DNA of 64,000 nt. Origin: Medicago truncatula (taxonomy: Eukaryota > Streptophyta > Magnoliopsida > Fabales > Fabaceae). Position numbers and translations under genes: made by a program. The DNA lies in NCBI RefSeq assembly GCF_003473485.1, contig NC_053046.1, positions 41,315,832 to 41,379,831 on the forward strand, given 5' to 3'. Numbering within the stretch: the first letter of the stretch is position 1; each line of letters begins with the position of its first letter. The notes beneath the pieces are model-generated. The model had not been told where the DNA came from and searched no databases. It saw only the letters and a program-made list of their open reading frames with translations. This document shows, piece after piece, positions 13,189 through 24,445 of this stretch.

Positions 13189-15896
13189 TCAAACTTTAGG
13201 AATTATAATTTGTAGAAATCCATCCCTGAAAATGAAGAAAGAAACAAAAACAAATCATCAGTTTCCAATGTATATGTATATGTATATCAACAAGAAGTCT
13301 GCTCAGTGGTAAAACTTTGATCTTGTAATCTCAATTGACCAAAGGTGTTTGTTGAGAGACTTGTCATTGGATGTGATATAGTTCGATTAAGTGTTCATAA
13401 TCAGAAATCTTGTGAGCTTGAATTAAATCCAACTCAAATGTGGACATGTATGTATCTTATTCTTAACAAACAATAAAGTTTATGACAAGTCAGTAACTCT
13501 TTATCACTAAAATAGTGCAGTAGCTAGGTTCTTAAATTTGTTTCAGAAATGTGATCTTAAGTTCTTAATAAGCATGAGGAACACCGCCTCAATTACTTTT
13601 CTAGTTTCAGGATTGTCAATCTATAATTTAAAATAGAGGTTTTTCTTTAAATTATAGCCAGTGAAACCAATTAAAAAAAGAGACTATAGTCAAGAACCAT
13701 GTGAGTAAGACTAAAATATAACTTACAAAAATTCAGCTGATACATTGTCCTTGTTCACACCATGAGGAAGTGGCCAAACAACCTCATATGGTCCATACAG
13801 TATCTCTCGCTTGTGATATGAAGAAACTGAAGCATTTGGGCAACCTGCTACTCTCCAAGAACCGGTAGAGCGTCTACCTTTGATTGACAATCTGTCAAAA
13901 ATTCACATATTGACTCTTTTATTAGAATGAAACGAGATCTAATATCTAATAGTACCGTAAATTGCAAAGAGCGACGAAGCAAGGCACTGACACATAGACA
14001 AACTCCGGACACAACATGGACATGAGAAATCATTTTTAGAAAATGAATTAATTGAATTTAACCACATGTGTTGGTGTCGGACACCCCCACGTGTCAGACA
14101 CTAGACAAGCCTTGCATCAAAAGTGTCAATGTGAAAATAAAAAACTGCTGCTTACTTTTGATCATCAACCTCCACTCTTATGTCATTAACACTGACACCA
14201 GGAACTTCCACCATGATAACATATTTACTTTCTGATTCTGCAACATCCATTCTTGGTGACCACTCGATTCCTGTAAAGAAAAAAAAAAGTTACACAAATA
14301 ATATATTTCTAACAATAATTAGCTAGTTATTATATATTATAACTTGTAGTAATTAATTTTCAAAGTGCAAAATGCTAATCACCAATTTCAGAATGGTGTA
14401 TTCTTTTCTCATTATTTAGCTGCTCTCCTTGTCTAATCTGTTTGCTTGGCCTAGCAAATGAAGGTGGCTCAAGTGAATCAAAATCATAGCCTTGCATTTT
14501 AGTCATTGGTTGGACAACTGAATTTGAAACGATTGATTCTTTCCTTGCAGGTCTTGCAAAACATGGTTCTCTGGCATAATTAGGACCTTCATATTTAGCC
14601 ATATTGGTTTTAGGAGCAACAGAAGATGTCGAGTCACCCTGAAAATTCGTTGTACTAAATAAGCCAATGTAAAGTAAATAATTACAAGAGAAATAAAATG
14701 CATAAGATCAATGAATTTGGATTTCATGTAGTTGGAACATGCGATTTCATGCAGTCATAACATCGGTGGTCATTACATCAATATTGAGCAGTGAAAAATA
14801 CCAAAATTGAAATTTGGACCATCCGATCTTGATCCTGACTGCATGACTGCGCGAGATTATGACTTCATACAATTCAAAAAATCCAAGAACAATATTGGGG
14901 AGTATTCATCAATAAGAACAATGGAAGTACCTCTTCAGCTGATGTCTGCCTCATAAAATAACCAAAGGAAGCAGATGATTGGCGTGCGAAATATACCTTA
15001 TTGTCACATCTCCTAAGCACAGAGTTCAGACTACCACTGCAATTCTGATAGGGGGAGGAAAATTGATTGATGAACAAAACAATTTGGAAACAGATTCATG
15101 AAAAATAGGATAACAATTGGTTTTGGTCCCTGGTTTCTAATAGGATAATTATTGCTTTAGGTCCTTGGTTTCTGAAAAGGATCAAATTGGTTTGTCTCCA
15201 TACTCTTGATCTCTGGTTTAGTCAATTTTTATTTCTCTCTTGTCTGATTAAGAGGGACCAATTATGATCATTTTGAAAAAAGCAACAAAACTTTTTCGAG
15301 ATACAAAGTGCATGTTTGAATTGATGGAGTGTTTGGCAAACCATGATTTTGCAAAAACGACACTTTGAAACATCAACCAAGTCACCATGATTTTGTCAAA
15401 TCCACCGTGATTTCAAACATGCAGAAGAACGATATTTATCTTGCTTGATGACCTCAAAACATGTTTAAGCCTTATTTTATTGAACATTATTATGAAACAA
15501 GAAAGAAAATTAGTGGTATAATAAGAGAATAGTAGTAATTTCTATGTGCTAATAATAGCAAGTACAGAATATGGAAATTCTGAATTAGGGTCTCAACTGA
15601 AACAATTAAATTCCCAATCTTGAACTTAGGGTCATTAATTAATTGTAACTTGCATAAGAAGACTTCAGAGACACGCATAAAGATAGTATTATTCTTACTT
15701 ATATATACCAAAGTTATAAACATTATTACCAATACAAGATACTTTTCATAAATGAAAATATGCAACAATAATTAGAGGAGCATGATATGATAGATTAGAT
15801 TACCATAGGCAGAAGATGGGTAGATGAAATATCTTCATTGGAAGCAAAGTGGGCAGCAATAGTATCAAGTCTGCGTTTCACGAACTCATTCTCCAT
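13189..15896 (-). CDS. HSP20-like chaperone with alpha-crystallin domain (possible IDM2/IDM3-type)
   Basis: Six exons: 15896-15804, 15044-14931, 14638-14383, 14270-14156, 13891-13727, 13225-13189 (TGA). The 780 bp give 259 residues, all junctions are GT/AG and phases agree. Residues 1-154 are a divergent polar N-terminal part with two FARP(A/S) repeats (CFARPARK, SFARPSKQ). Residues about 155-259 are an alpha-crystallin domain: IEWSPRMDVAES, YVIMVEVPGVSVNDIRVEV and the closing strand DGFLQIIIPKV, which matches the family's G-x-L-x-I-x-x-P-K end. The protein is longer than classical 15-22 kDa small heat-shock proteins. This shape is known in plant HSP20-like proteins such as At1g20870 and At1g54850 and in the IDM2/IDM3 proteins of the active DNA-demethylation pathway. 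Domain membership is firm; the demethylation role is only a suggestion. No stop or frameshift is seen. Confidence 0.88.
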
Positions 15897-16634
15897 TTCT
15901 AGTTAACGTGGTTCTCAAAGACTTCACATAATAAATGGATAATGCAGAATGTGGCACATATATGGAGGGGAAGTGAATTGTGTGAATAGGAGATATTTTT
16001 ATGACAAAAAAAAATCGTAAGTGGGACCTAATCGATGTAAATAGTATGTCCGGAAAGAGACAAAGATAGATTTCACAAGGACTGTGCTAGCTAGGAACAA
16101 AACATATCAGTTTCCGTTGGCAATTTAAACTCTTCATTTTTTTTTATTTTTTATTTTTGGTGGAATATGATTTTCATTTATATTATCAATGCACTTCAAT
16201 TCATATCGTGGCTCTAAGTCACCTTCAATGATATTCTTCAATTTTCTTATTCCTTTTTAGCCCTTAAACCTTGCTATAATGTAGGGTCCATTTGAATTAT
16301 CATATTTTTAGTTTCTTATTCTTTTGTAATTTCAATATCTCGTAAAATAAAAAATTAGACTCATTATCGATAGGTATAATTAGAATTTGTAGGGCTCTCC
16401 TTATGTTTTATAAGCCTTATAAGTTTAAAGAAGATATCACAAAAAACAAAAAAAAAATGTCACGTACAATTAACTATTTTATAATATTTTTCTCTTTATT
16501 AATTTCCTTACGAAAACAAGTAATGGAATTATTAATTTGTACAACTTGTGACCCAATAAGAAAAGGATTAGTAAAACGGTGTATTTAACTAACTCTTTTA
16601 ACTTGTAAAAAAAAAACTAACTCTTTTACAGCAA
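15897..16634. other. Upstream region of the HSP20-like gene
   Basis: AT-rich intergenic sequence. I see no coding signal; a 61-codon ORF at 16403 is lysine/isoleucine-rich and unsupported. Confidence 0.5.
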
Positions 16635-16642
16635 CTTTTTAC

Positions 16643-17452
16643 CATAGTTTTAAAACTCGGCTCGGTCATCGACTCGGCGGAGAAACTGAGTCAATGGGTC
16701 AATGGTCGAACCACTGAGTCATTGGTCGAACCGCATGACTGAATCGGAACCACTCGGATGACTCGGTTAGATAACTCGGTCCTTAGATTAAATTTATATA
16801 GTTATTTAACCGGATTAACTCGGATTGAATCGGTGACTCGGTCACTTTAGAAACTAAAATAATTAATGAGTGTTGTAATTTAAAAAAAGTTTACATTTAA
16901 GGACAAAAATAAAATCAAATGGGTGTTTAAATATATGGACGAAGAGAGTAATACATATTCAAATAAATATAGTAAAATAAAACTATTCTTTCAAAAAAAA
17001 AAATATTGTAAAAAAAATGTTTATTAAAATATTTGAGATGTCGGACAATAATGTTTAAATGATAAGAGTGTGCTTGGTTCCTTAAAATAAAAAAGAGTGT
17101 TTGGTTCCCTTTAAAAAAAATTGTTCGGTTATTATATATAATTGATAAGAAGCAAGATAGAAATAAAAGATCTACACAGCGCAGTGCGTAAAGGGATCTC
17201 TTTGCAATCTAAGAGACGCGAGTTCAACACCCTGCCCTGCCATTTTTTGGAAAATTAATATGATTTAATTTCTGCTTCACATTGAACCGGTCCGGTTTGT
17301 CAAACCCGCCGGTTCACCAGTTTTTCCCGACTTTGGCCGAGTCTCACTGGTTCAAGCTGGTTTGATTGCATGACCGATCCGTTTATCAACTCGAACCGGT
17401 TCACGGTCGGACCGGTTCAACCGACCGGTCCGGCCCGGTTTTCAAAACTATG
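16643..17452. mobile_element. Non-autonomous hAT-like TIR element, 810 bp
   Basis: The ends are CATAGTTTTAAAACTCGG and its inverted partner CCGGTTTTCAAAACTATG. An exact 8-bp target-site duplication, CTTTTTAC, flanks it at 16635-16642 and 17453-17460, the length made by hAT transposases. The subterminal regions are packed with short CGG/CCGG direct and inverted motifs (actcggt, ccggttca). Inside, at about 17170-17245, a tRNA-like stretch (gcgcagtgcgtaaag ... gcgagttcaacaccc) may be an older SINE or tRNA-derived piece. There is no transposase ORF. Confidence 0.85.
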
Positions 17453-17460
17453 CTTTTTAC

Positions 17461-18136
17461 AATTGATTTACTTACTATAAGAATGAGTTTTATGACCGGT
17501 AAGTGTAATTTAATTGAAAGTTAATGGGGATGTTATGTGTAAAAGTTGGGGTTCAAACTTTGGATTCTTCACTTCCGACATATTTAAAAGTGTGTGAATC
17601 TAACCACCAAATTATTTGAAAAAAAATGATTTTTATACCTACCTAGTCATTAACACTTGTGTCTTACTAATACAAGTATTAAGAAGATGTTGCATTTAAT
17701 TAATTTACTGTTTGAAAAACAAATTTCATTGTTGTTTTATTTACTGAAAAACAAATTTGAAGAATCCATAATTTCCAGCTAAACTAACTAATGTGAAAAT
17801 TGTTAGGATGGAAATTCGCGGTGTTTCAAATTTGAACACAATATCTCTCATTTGTGTGTGTAAATTTTAAGTGGTATTTGTCGCTTCATTTGCGACACAA
17901 ATCAATTTTTTTTGTGAACTGAATATCATCTACATATAACTGTATAGACTAATCCTTCGAGTTGAGTAAAATTACAATAGATGATAAAACTCTTCCGCAA
18001 AAGAATTTAACATTGTTACATTTTAAGGCTGAATTCAAACTCATGACCTCTGAATAAGCTGGACAAATCCCTCATCATCTCATTACACAAATCTATTGTT
18101 GAAGAAAGAGTCAACACCTTAAAAAAAAGGGACATA
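17461..18136. other. Intergenic, nothing recognised
   Basis: AT-rich sequence between two transposons. No coding or structural signal was found. Confidence 0.5.
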
Positions 18137-18145
18137 TTTCGATAT

Positions 18146-18328
18146 GAGTAATGATACATAGACACCCTTAGGTGGCAATACACCCTTTAACATCCACACA
18201 AAAATCTGACACGTAGTCACGTGGACCCCGCACAAGCACACTTTCTCTTTTCTCTCCTCTTCTCTCTTCCTAATGCACGAGGTGTACAAGGGTATATGAG
18301 AATAAAGGGTGTCTATGTATCATTACTC
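18146..18328. mobile_element. MULE-type MITE, 183 bp
   Basis: The inverted ends GAGTAATGATACATAGACAC.. and ..GTGTCTATGTATCATTACTC match over about 24 bp without error. The exact 9-bp target-site duplication TTTCGATAT is at 18137-18145 and 18329-18337. No ORF is inside; the middle holds an acgtagtcacgtgg motif and a CT-rich tract. Confidence 0.9.
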
Positions 18329-18337
18329 TTTCGATAT

Positions 18338-19330
18338 ACACCTAAAACCCAATTGACGCCTTGAAAGAGAAAAAAAATAGAGAAAATAACGTGATAAATA
18401 AGATATATTAGTTATATAATTTAAAAAAAGATAAAAAAAAGATATTGTATGTGTGTATAAAAATAAAGCACGTCTAAATATCATTACTACAAAAAATTAT
18501 AACCCAACAAGAGCAATAAGAGCACAAATGGACATAAAAGCCCAAATCTAATCTATAAAAATAAAAAAAAATAAATGGAAAAAACAAAAGAGAATGGGGT
18601 GAAACCCTAAAACCTGAAGTAGGAGTATAAAACAAAGAAAAATGTTTTAAAAAAAATTATTACATAAAATTTATTAATTGTTTCTATTTTTAAATTTTTA
18701 ACAAATGTTTTAAGCTTGACTTAAAAACAAAAATTTGGAAAGAGTTAGAGAAATGGGTGAAGGAGATGAGGAGGAGGAAGAGGTATTGTTATACACAATG
18801 ACAAAGTGGTAGAAGAACATATCAAATGATTGAAAAATTCTTCTAAGAGTATAAATGTACAAAGAAGATTCACATTCAAACTCTGAAAAAAATCTTCCAT
18901 TAAGGCGTACTATATATTATTAAAGTTATTCCGATTTAAAGATGCAAGGGACTCGTAAATTTCTGATTGGTTTTGTAATTTATGCTGTTAAATATATTTA
19001 CCTCATTTTTTAACCTTGTTTATGCTCTCAGGTTTGGAGAGTGCCTTAAGTATTGAGACCCCTTATTGAATCATAAAAATTTTAGGTTCAGAAGTTGACC
19101 TTTACATTAAAATTTTAATTAAATACTTTTCTATATCAGCCAGAACAGCAATCATCTCATTATGGCTTAAAAACGTCCTATTGTGTAAATTATTTTCACA
19201 TCTGAATTCATCTTTCAAAATGATCTTTAAATAACTTGATTTTTCAATTAATTTGAATAATCTACTATATGGGAAAGTTATTTTACTAAATCCTTCTTTG
19301 TAACATTGATTTTAGTCCTTGTTTGTTGTA
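18338..19330. other. Intergenic, nothing recognised
   Basis: AT-rich sequence with A-runs and no recognisable gene or repeat end. Confidence 0.5.
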
Positions 19331-20360
19331 GCAGCTTCAATATACGACACAAACTTGCACACAACTTGTTGAGATGTGACTCAAAAATGGTTTTGGGAAA
19401 AGTTCAGAATCGTGACACGATCTATGAACCGTGGCACGATTTTCTAGGCAGTGAACATGGTTTTCAGGGTGTCCAATCGTGACACGATTTTGGGAAAATG
19501 TGACTCGATTTTCAGCTTGTTGGTCACGTTTTCAGGAAAAAGTTGGTCGTACCTTGGGTCGTACCTTGGGTCGTACTCACCAAACGTGTCACGATTTTGT
19601 CTGGATCTGAACACTATATGTAAGCACTCCATGACCCATTTGTTGGTTAAGCTTGGTGAATCTCATGGAAACCAAAGGATGAAACTTTTAGGGTTTTAGA
19701 TACTAAAGGTTGAGGGTCTTTGGGTGAGGTTCAAAGCTTCAAGATGTGAATCTTGGAGAACCAAAAGAGGGGGCTCTTGGGAAAATGGTTGGTGCCTTTT
19801 GGGGAAGATTCATGGGGTTGGGAAACACATGAGTGGAGAGTCTTTTGTGAGCAACTTGGGTGAGTCTTGTGAAACCAAAAGAGAAGATCCTTAGTGAAAT
19901 CAAAGGCTAAGGGTTGGTTCTCTTTTGGGGGTTAGATTCTAGAGTTGGGAAACAATTGTAAACACCTTGGGAGAGTGGAAATCATGAGTGTCTTGTTCAT
20001 TGGTGAGATTGGGAAAATGGGTAGAAATTAGGGTTGTTCTTCGTGAGCTTGTTGAAGCTAATTTCTTGTAACTCATTTGTATCTCTTTGTAAGAACTCAT
20101 TGATAGTGGATTGGAGAGATCAATCTCTCCTCCAGAGTAGGTCAAGTTGGACCGAACTGGGTGAACATTTTTTTGTGTTTTTATCTTTTCTTTACTCTAT
20201 TTATCTTGTTTATCCTTTGGTTGAATTGTGGTTTTGTTATGCACTTGTTGTTGCTGCTTGTGGTTTAACTTGGTTGTTGGTTTCCATTAATACTTGCTCC
20301 ACACATCATAGTTTGTATTGGTGTGAGTTTTGAGTCCGAATTCACAACACAACTATTACA
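19330..20360. mobile_element. Probable LTR-retrotransposon-derived repeat
   Basis: A GC-richer block containing repeated forms of 'cgtg(a/g)cacgat' (19411, 19429, 19478, 19578) and a short tandem 'gtcgtaccttgg' (19547-19571). Long stretches of simple 'gtgagtcttgtgaaaccaaaag'-like phrasing resemble leader or LTR sequence of plant retroelements. No gag/pol homology, primer-binding site or defined ends were found, so class and limits are guesses. Confidence 0.35.
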
Positions 20361-20796
20361 AAGCTTCACATGAATATAGAATGTCTCCCTGCTCTTGGAT
20401 TGGTAATGTGATCAATATGGTTTCCAAGTAAGTATACGTACCATATAATTTGTAAATATACTTGTAATCACACAAATTGGTAATGTAGGTGTTACTTAAC
20501 TCAACCCGTGTTTAAGTATCGTAAGTAGAAAATGTGATTGAAGTATTATTATATGATATGTTGTTCTTTGAATTTCCAAACTATTGTATTTGGATTTCCA
20601 AATTCTATTATCTATCGAAGTTGTTATTAGGTTGAGTCATGATCAGGTCGCTCTCTTTAAGATGTTTCGTGGCACTGCCCAAAATTGTGCAAGACAGACT
20701 ATCAACCACGCCGCCTCCAGGATAAAATAAGCTCAGCTTCAATTGTTCAATTAACTACTACACTGTAGAAAACCGTTCGAGAATTACACCTCCAAA

Positions 20797-20965
20797 TATG
20801 GTACTACGACCACTCTTTAATACTGAAACCACTTTAATATGGTATTGTTACCACTCTGTTATGGTGTTGAGACCACTTAAATATGGTGTTGCCCCCATTC
20901 TAACTTTAATTTCTCCAAAACATCAATATGGCACTACAACCACTCAAATATGGTGATACCACCAT
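20797..20965. repeat. Imperfect short tandem repeats around 'aatatggt(g/a)tt..accact'
   Basis: Six or so copies of an approximately 25-30-bp phrase, each with ATATGG followed by a CCACT or CCACC. Likely part of an LTR or its leader, judged from the neighbouring repeat. Confidence 0.6.
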
Positions 20966-21054
20966 TTCTCCTCAAATAGAAAAATATTGAAATATTTTTT
21001 ACATATACCGTTAACATCATTCTCAATTCCGACGAGACATTGTTATTCCAAATA

Positions 21055-21201
21055 GGGACAATGATCTTAAAAGTACTTTTTATTCTGAAGGGACATATAT
21101 TATCGAAGGGACTATGTTTTAAGACCATTCTTAATTCTGAAGGGACATTAAACCGAAAAGGGACTATGGTCTTAAGAACACTCTTAATTCCGAAGGGACA
21201 G
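21055..21201. repeat. Tandem repeat, about 52-bp unit, 2.8 copies
   Basis: Units begin gggac(a/t)atg.tctt and continue ..ctt.attc(t/c)gaagggaca. The copies start near 21055, 21109 and 21162. An 80-codon ORF crosses it but is repeat-driven. The region from about 20630 (a 'gtcgctctctttaagatgtt' phrase) to 21300 looks like retroelement LTR sequence. Confidence 0.65.
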
Positions 21202-21920
21202 AAAAAGAAGATGAAGAGAAGAAAGACTCGTCAACACAAGTCAAGAAAGGGAGAAGAGAGAGAGTTCCCGACAACTCAATGAAACTCTTTCGTGTGTTTT
21301 TTGAACTAAGTGAAGTCCTTTATTTATATAGAGATTCTATAATTGTTTTAGCAAAAATTGCGACAACAGTTACTCTAATGGATATGATTAAAATGAAGTT
21401 TATCCATTAATAAGTTCAACAACCCTTGTGGATAGAATCAAAAGAAACAAATTCACACAAGTGGAGGAAACAAACTATTGGATTTGAATGAAGAAAATAT
21501 AAGAAATTAAATTCTTATTCTTATCACAACGACCATATTTTTATCATTATCAAGTATTTAAAATTAAATACCGCAATTTAAACACTACTAATGTGTTTGT
21601 TCTATTTTATGTGGGACCCACACTCTATTTTTTCAAGGCTTTAATATGTGTTTCGTCCCTGCAATTAGAGCTCATTTAAAAATTGGTCCATGTAATCGTT
21701 AATCCTAGCAAATTACCCTTTCAAAGTTTAATCATTTAAGAATTGGTCCCTCATCCCAGTTAATCAGTGTCACGTGACTGATTAGCTTAATAATGACGTC
21801 AAAGGACAAAAATACCCCCGGACTCATTAGACAAATGCGAAAAGACCAAAATACCCCTCACTTCATCTTCTTCCTTTTATCTCACTTTGTTTTGTTAATT
21901 TTCATCTGATCAAAGTTGTT

Positions 21921-22180
21921 GAACTAATGGAAGGGGTGTTATGCAGCGGTACCAAATTTGTTGCCTAGAATCTCAATGGTATAGAAATTGGATTCTACAA
22001 CTGAAATTGAATTTTGCTTCCACACCTTCATTTCCCAATTCAATTACGTTCCATTCTTCCTTTATGGTTTCCACAAAATTCAATTTCCCCAATTTATTGC
22101 CCAGATCTGTCTTCAATCATCACTTCCATTCAAACCCTCTAGCTTTGGTTTTAGGGTTTGTTGTTAGTCAGCAAATAGCA
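21921..22180 (+). other. Unidentified probable captured segment upstream of the CDKC fragment
   Basis: A base composition unlike the TIRs (long pyrimidine-rich stretches, 'attttcccaattc'), ending with a leader-like run before the CDKC start codon at 22181. It could be CDKC 5' leader or part of another gene. I cannot identify a protein in it. Confidence 0.35.
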
Positions 22181-22470
22181 ATGGCAGGAGCTGGGCAACT
22201 GAACATGATTGATTCACCTTCGCGTGGTTCCCGTAGCGTCGATTGCTTTGAGAGGCTCGAAAAATCGGCGAAGGCACCTATTGGTACGTACTTTTTCTCA
22301 ATTTCACTTTCAACATTTTCTTCAATTTTATTTAATTCTTAAAATTCCAACAATTTTGAACCTTCTTATACATGTTTATTATGCTTGCAGTCATGTTTAC
22401 ATGGCCAAAGAGATCGAAACCGGTGAAATTGTCGCTCTCAAGAAAATACGTATGGATAATGGGAGAAGGA
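22181..22470 (+). pseudogene. CDKC (cyclin-dependent kinase C) fragment inside the Pack-MULE
   Basis: CDKC kinases phosphorylate the RNA polymerase II C-terminal domain as part of plant P-TEFb. This copy has only the start. Exon 1 is 22181-22283: MAGAGQLN..., then GSRSVDCFERLE. Exon 2 starts at 22391 and reads HVYMAKEIETGEIVALKKIR then MDN, covering the end of the glycine-rich loop and the ATP-binding lysine. The intron between them (22284-22390) keeps GT and AG ends. One base is missing in the A-run near 22262: the expected E-K-I-G-E-G-T-Y-G becomes EKSAKAPIG, destroying the loop. Homology stops after about 22470, where the kinase body would begin. It is a broken, captured fragment, not a working kinase. 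Confidence 0.8.
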
Positions 22471-22589
22471 GTATGAATATGAATGTATTTTCAAACATTT
22501 CATTCCTATGTGCAACTCTGTGTAGTTTGTAAAAGATAGATAATTTGTAATTTACTCGTATGTTTGATTGAAGTTTGATTCTTATTCTT

Positions 22590-22800
22590 CTCTTTAAGAA
22601 TAAGAAATGGACGCTAACAAACAATTTTGATGGTGCCTTTGAACACATTGAAAAAGATGCTGCTGGTGTTGAGGATGGAGGAGATGGTGGTGGTTGTTGC
22701 GCTGGGTTTTGAAGATGAAGATGGAGAAGATGAACTTAGGGGTAAAACGGTCATTACGAGTATGTCTGAGAGCCTTAGGGGCATTTTGGTCCGTTCACGT
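22590..22800 (+). other. Second possible captured segment in the Pack-MULE
   Basis: Downstream of the CDKC fragment a frame reads NNFDGAFEHIEKDAAGVEDG before a stop, followed by GA-rich sequence up to the right TIR. The acidic/glycine composition looks genic and unlike the surrounding DNA, but I do not recognise the source. Confidence 0.3.
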
Positions 22801-22990
22801 AAAGTTTTGATGTGTTAGCACTGCAACGTAAGTAAATTAGTGATGTGGCAGTGATTAATTAGGTTGAGGGACCAATTCTTAAATGATTAAACTTTGAAAG
22901 GGTAATTTTCTAGGATTAACGATTACAGGGACCAATTTTAAAATGACCCCTAATTGCAAGGACGAAACACATATTAAAGCCTTTTTTCAA

Positions 22991-24299
22991 TTCACACAAC
23001 ATTAGATCAAAGTATAATTACTTGGTGTTTAATCTTCCAATTTATTTTTCAACATCACACTAATGTTCCAACATGATCATTTAGCATGTTTCTCTTTGAT
23101 TTTATGGCATATCATCCCAATGTCAAGGTGACATGGTGCCAACAGATTTAGAGCAGAGGAGTGGTAAAAGTGATGGTGAGTACAAATATAGAGTTTGAAA
23201 GCTACTCTTTATTTATTGTTACGAGGATAAGTCAGAAACATGTTCCTTTTATAAATCTAATTTACTGTAGTTGGAAACTTTTAGGCTGAATATGCCAAGA
23301 TCACCTTCAAAATTAATCAGACCATACAATTAATTGATTGTTGTTGGGTTTTATGTATGATAAAAATAAGAGTGACAAATCTGGTTGTTTAGCTGGTATA
23401 TATTATCTACACCGAATGAAAATGTTGCTTGATAAAGCCCACATCAAAAGAACTGCAATTTCCTATCAAATTAAAGCAAATGGGAAAAAATGTTTCTTGA
23501 CGCCCTATATTCTATTCAATGTAGCTACTGAAGCAAATATCTAGATGGAAGATTGGAAATTTAGTCCGAATATGGTACTTGAGGTTGCATTCTAAATAGC
23601 TAAGCTTTGTTGAATTCTTTTATCTTATTTATGTCTATGCTTAATTATGATGGTTAAAGGTAGTATGCATCAGGCATAATTGGAAATAATTATTTTTGCA
23701 TTAACCAAGTTTAAGAGATACCATCCTTCAAAAAAAAAAAAAAAGTTTAAGAGATACTTATTCTAGAATAAAACATGGCTAGTTTTACTTGTTTTCACTA
23801 AACATTAGTAGACTAGAGGAGTGATAAATCCTTGTTACTATTTATAAATGTTATCTTATATCTTAAACAACATAAATAACGTGTTACACAGCTTCACCAT
23901 GCTGTTGTGTAGAAAACTCTTCCCTAGGCTCCAATGTGTTACACAACTTGCAAACGCGGCATCAAGTGATACTTATCATGGAATTCAAATTCTTGCATTG
24001 AGTGATTGATGATTATCCTCACTTTAGAGGAGCCAACTTCATCGTAAACTATACTTCATCCAACTCTTTAAAGAAAATTATTTGGCTCTTGCAAGTCTTG
24101 CTAATGTTTAAAACAATAACTTTTCACTTTATACATTAGTGACAATAACTCTGTCGTGTATGATCTAGAAGAGACACACTAATAGCAAATAAACATCCTT
24201 CTTTTATAATTTGTAAAAATATCATCTCCAAACTTATATAGCAGGGGAAAAAAATTTGTCTTCTACAATTTTTTATTTTTGCAATTTATAAATATAAAA
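22991..24299. other. Intergenic, nothing recognised
   Basis: AT-rich, no gene. Several short ORFs, such as one of 68 codons at 23338, lack any support. Confidence 0.5.
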
Positions 24300-24301
24300 T
24301 A

Positions 24302-24443
24302 CCCCCTCCATCACTTTGAAGAATTTTTTTGGTCTTTCATATTCAATTTACTACATGTGCATTTATTCAAAAAATTCACAAACTACTTTTATTTAACATA
24401 TGTGAAAAAAGTAAGAGAGGTTTATAAAAAGGGGCGGAGGAGG
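24302..24443. mobile_element. Stowaway-like MITE
   Basis: The left end CCCCCTCCATCACTTTG and right end ...AAGGGGCGGAGGAGG are inverted versions of each other, flanked by TA at 24300-24301 and 24444-24445. Size and TSD fit Stowaway; the TIRs have diverged. Confidence 0.7.
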
Positions 24444-24445
24444 TA

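Larger units (their letters stand above)
21637..22981 (+). mobile_element. Pack-MULE: MULE-type element carrying host gene fragments
   Basis: The ends are GGCTTTAATATGTGTTTCGTCC and an inverted copy that matches with few changes over about 150 bp (left to about 21790, right from about 22830). An exact 9-bp target-site duplication, TTTTTTCAA, lies at 21628-21636 and 22982-22990. The 1.3-kb element has no transposase but holds a piece of a CDKC kinase gene including one intron (annotated separately), plus further apparently genic sequence. The retained intron means DNA was copied, not mRNA. This is the definition of a Pack-MULE. The near-identical TIRs suggest a fairly young insertion. Confidence 0.9.

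Noticed and set aside
13295..13345. tRNA-like 'gctcagtggtaaaac' phrase
   Set aside because: Only a box A-like match; no cloverleaf pairing or box B. I found no convincing tRNA, rRNA or conserved miRNA gene in the window.
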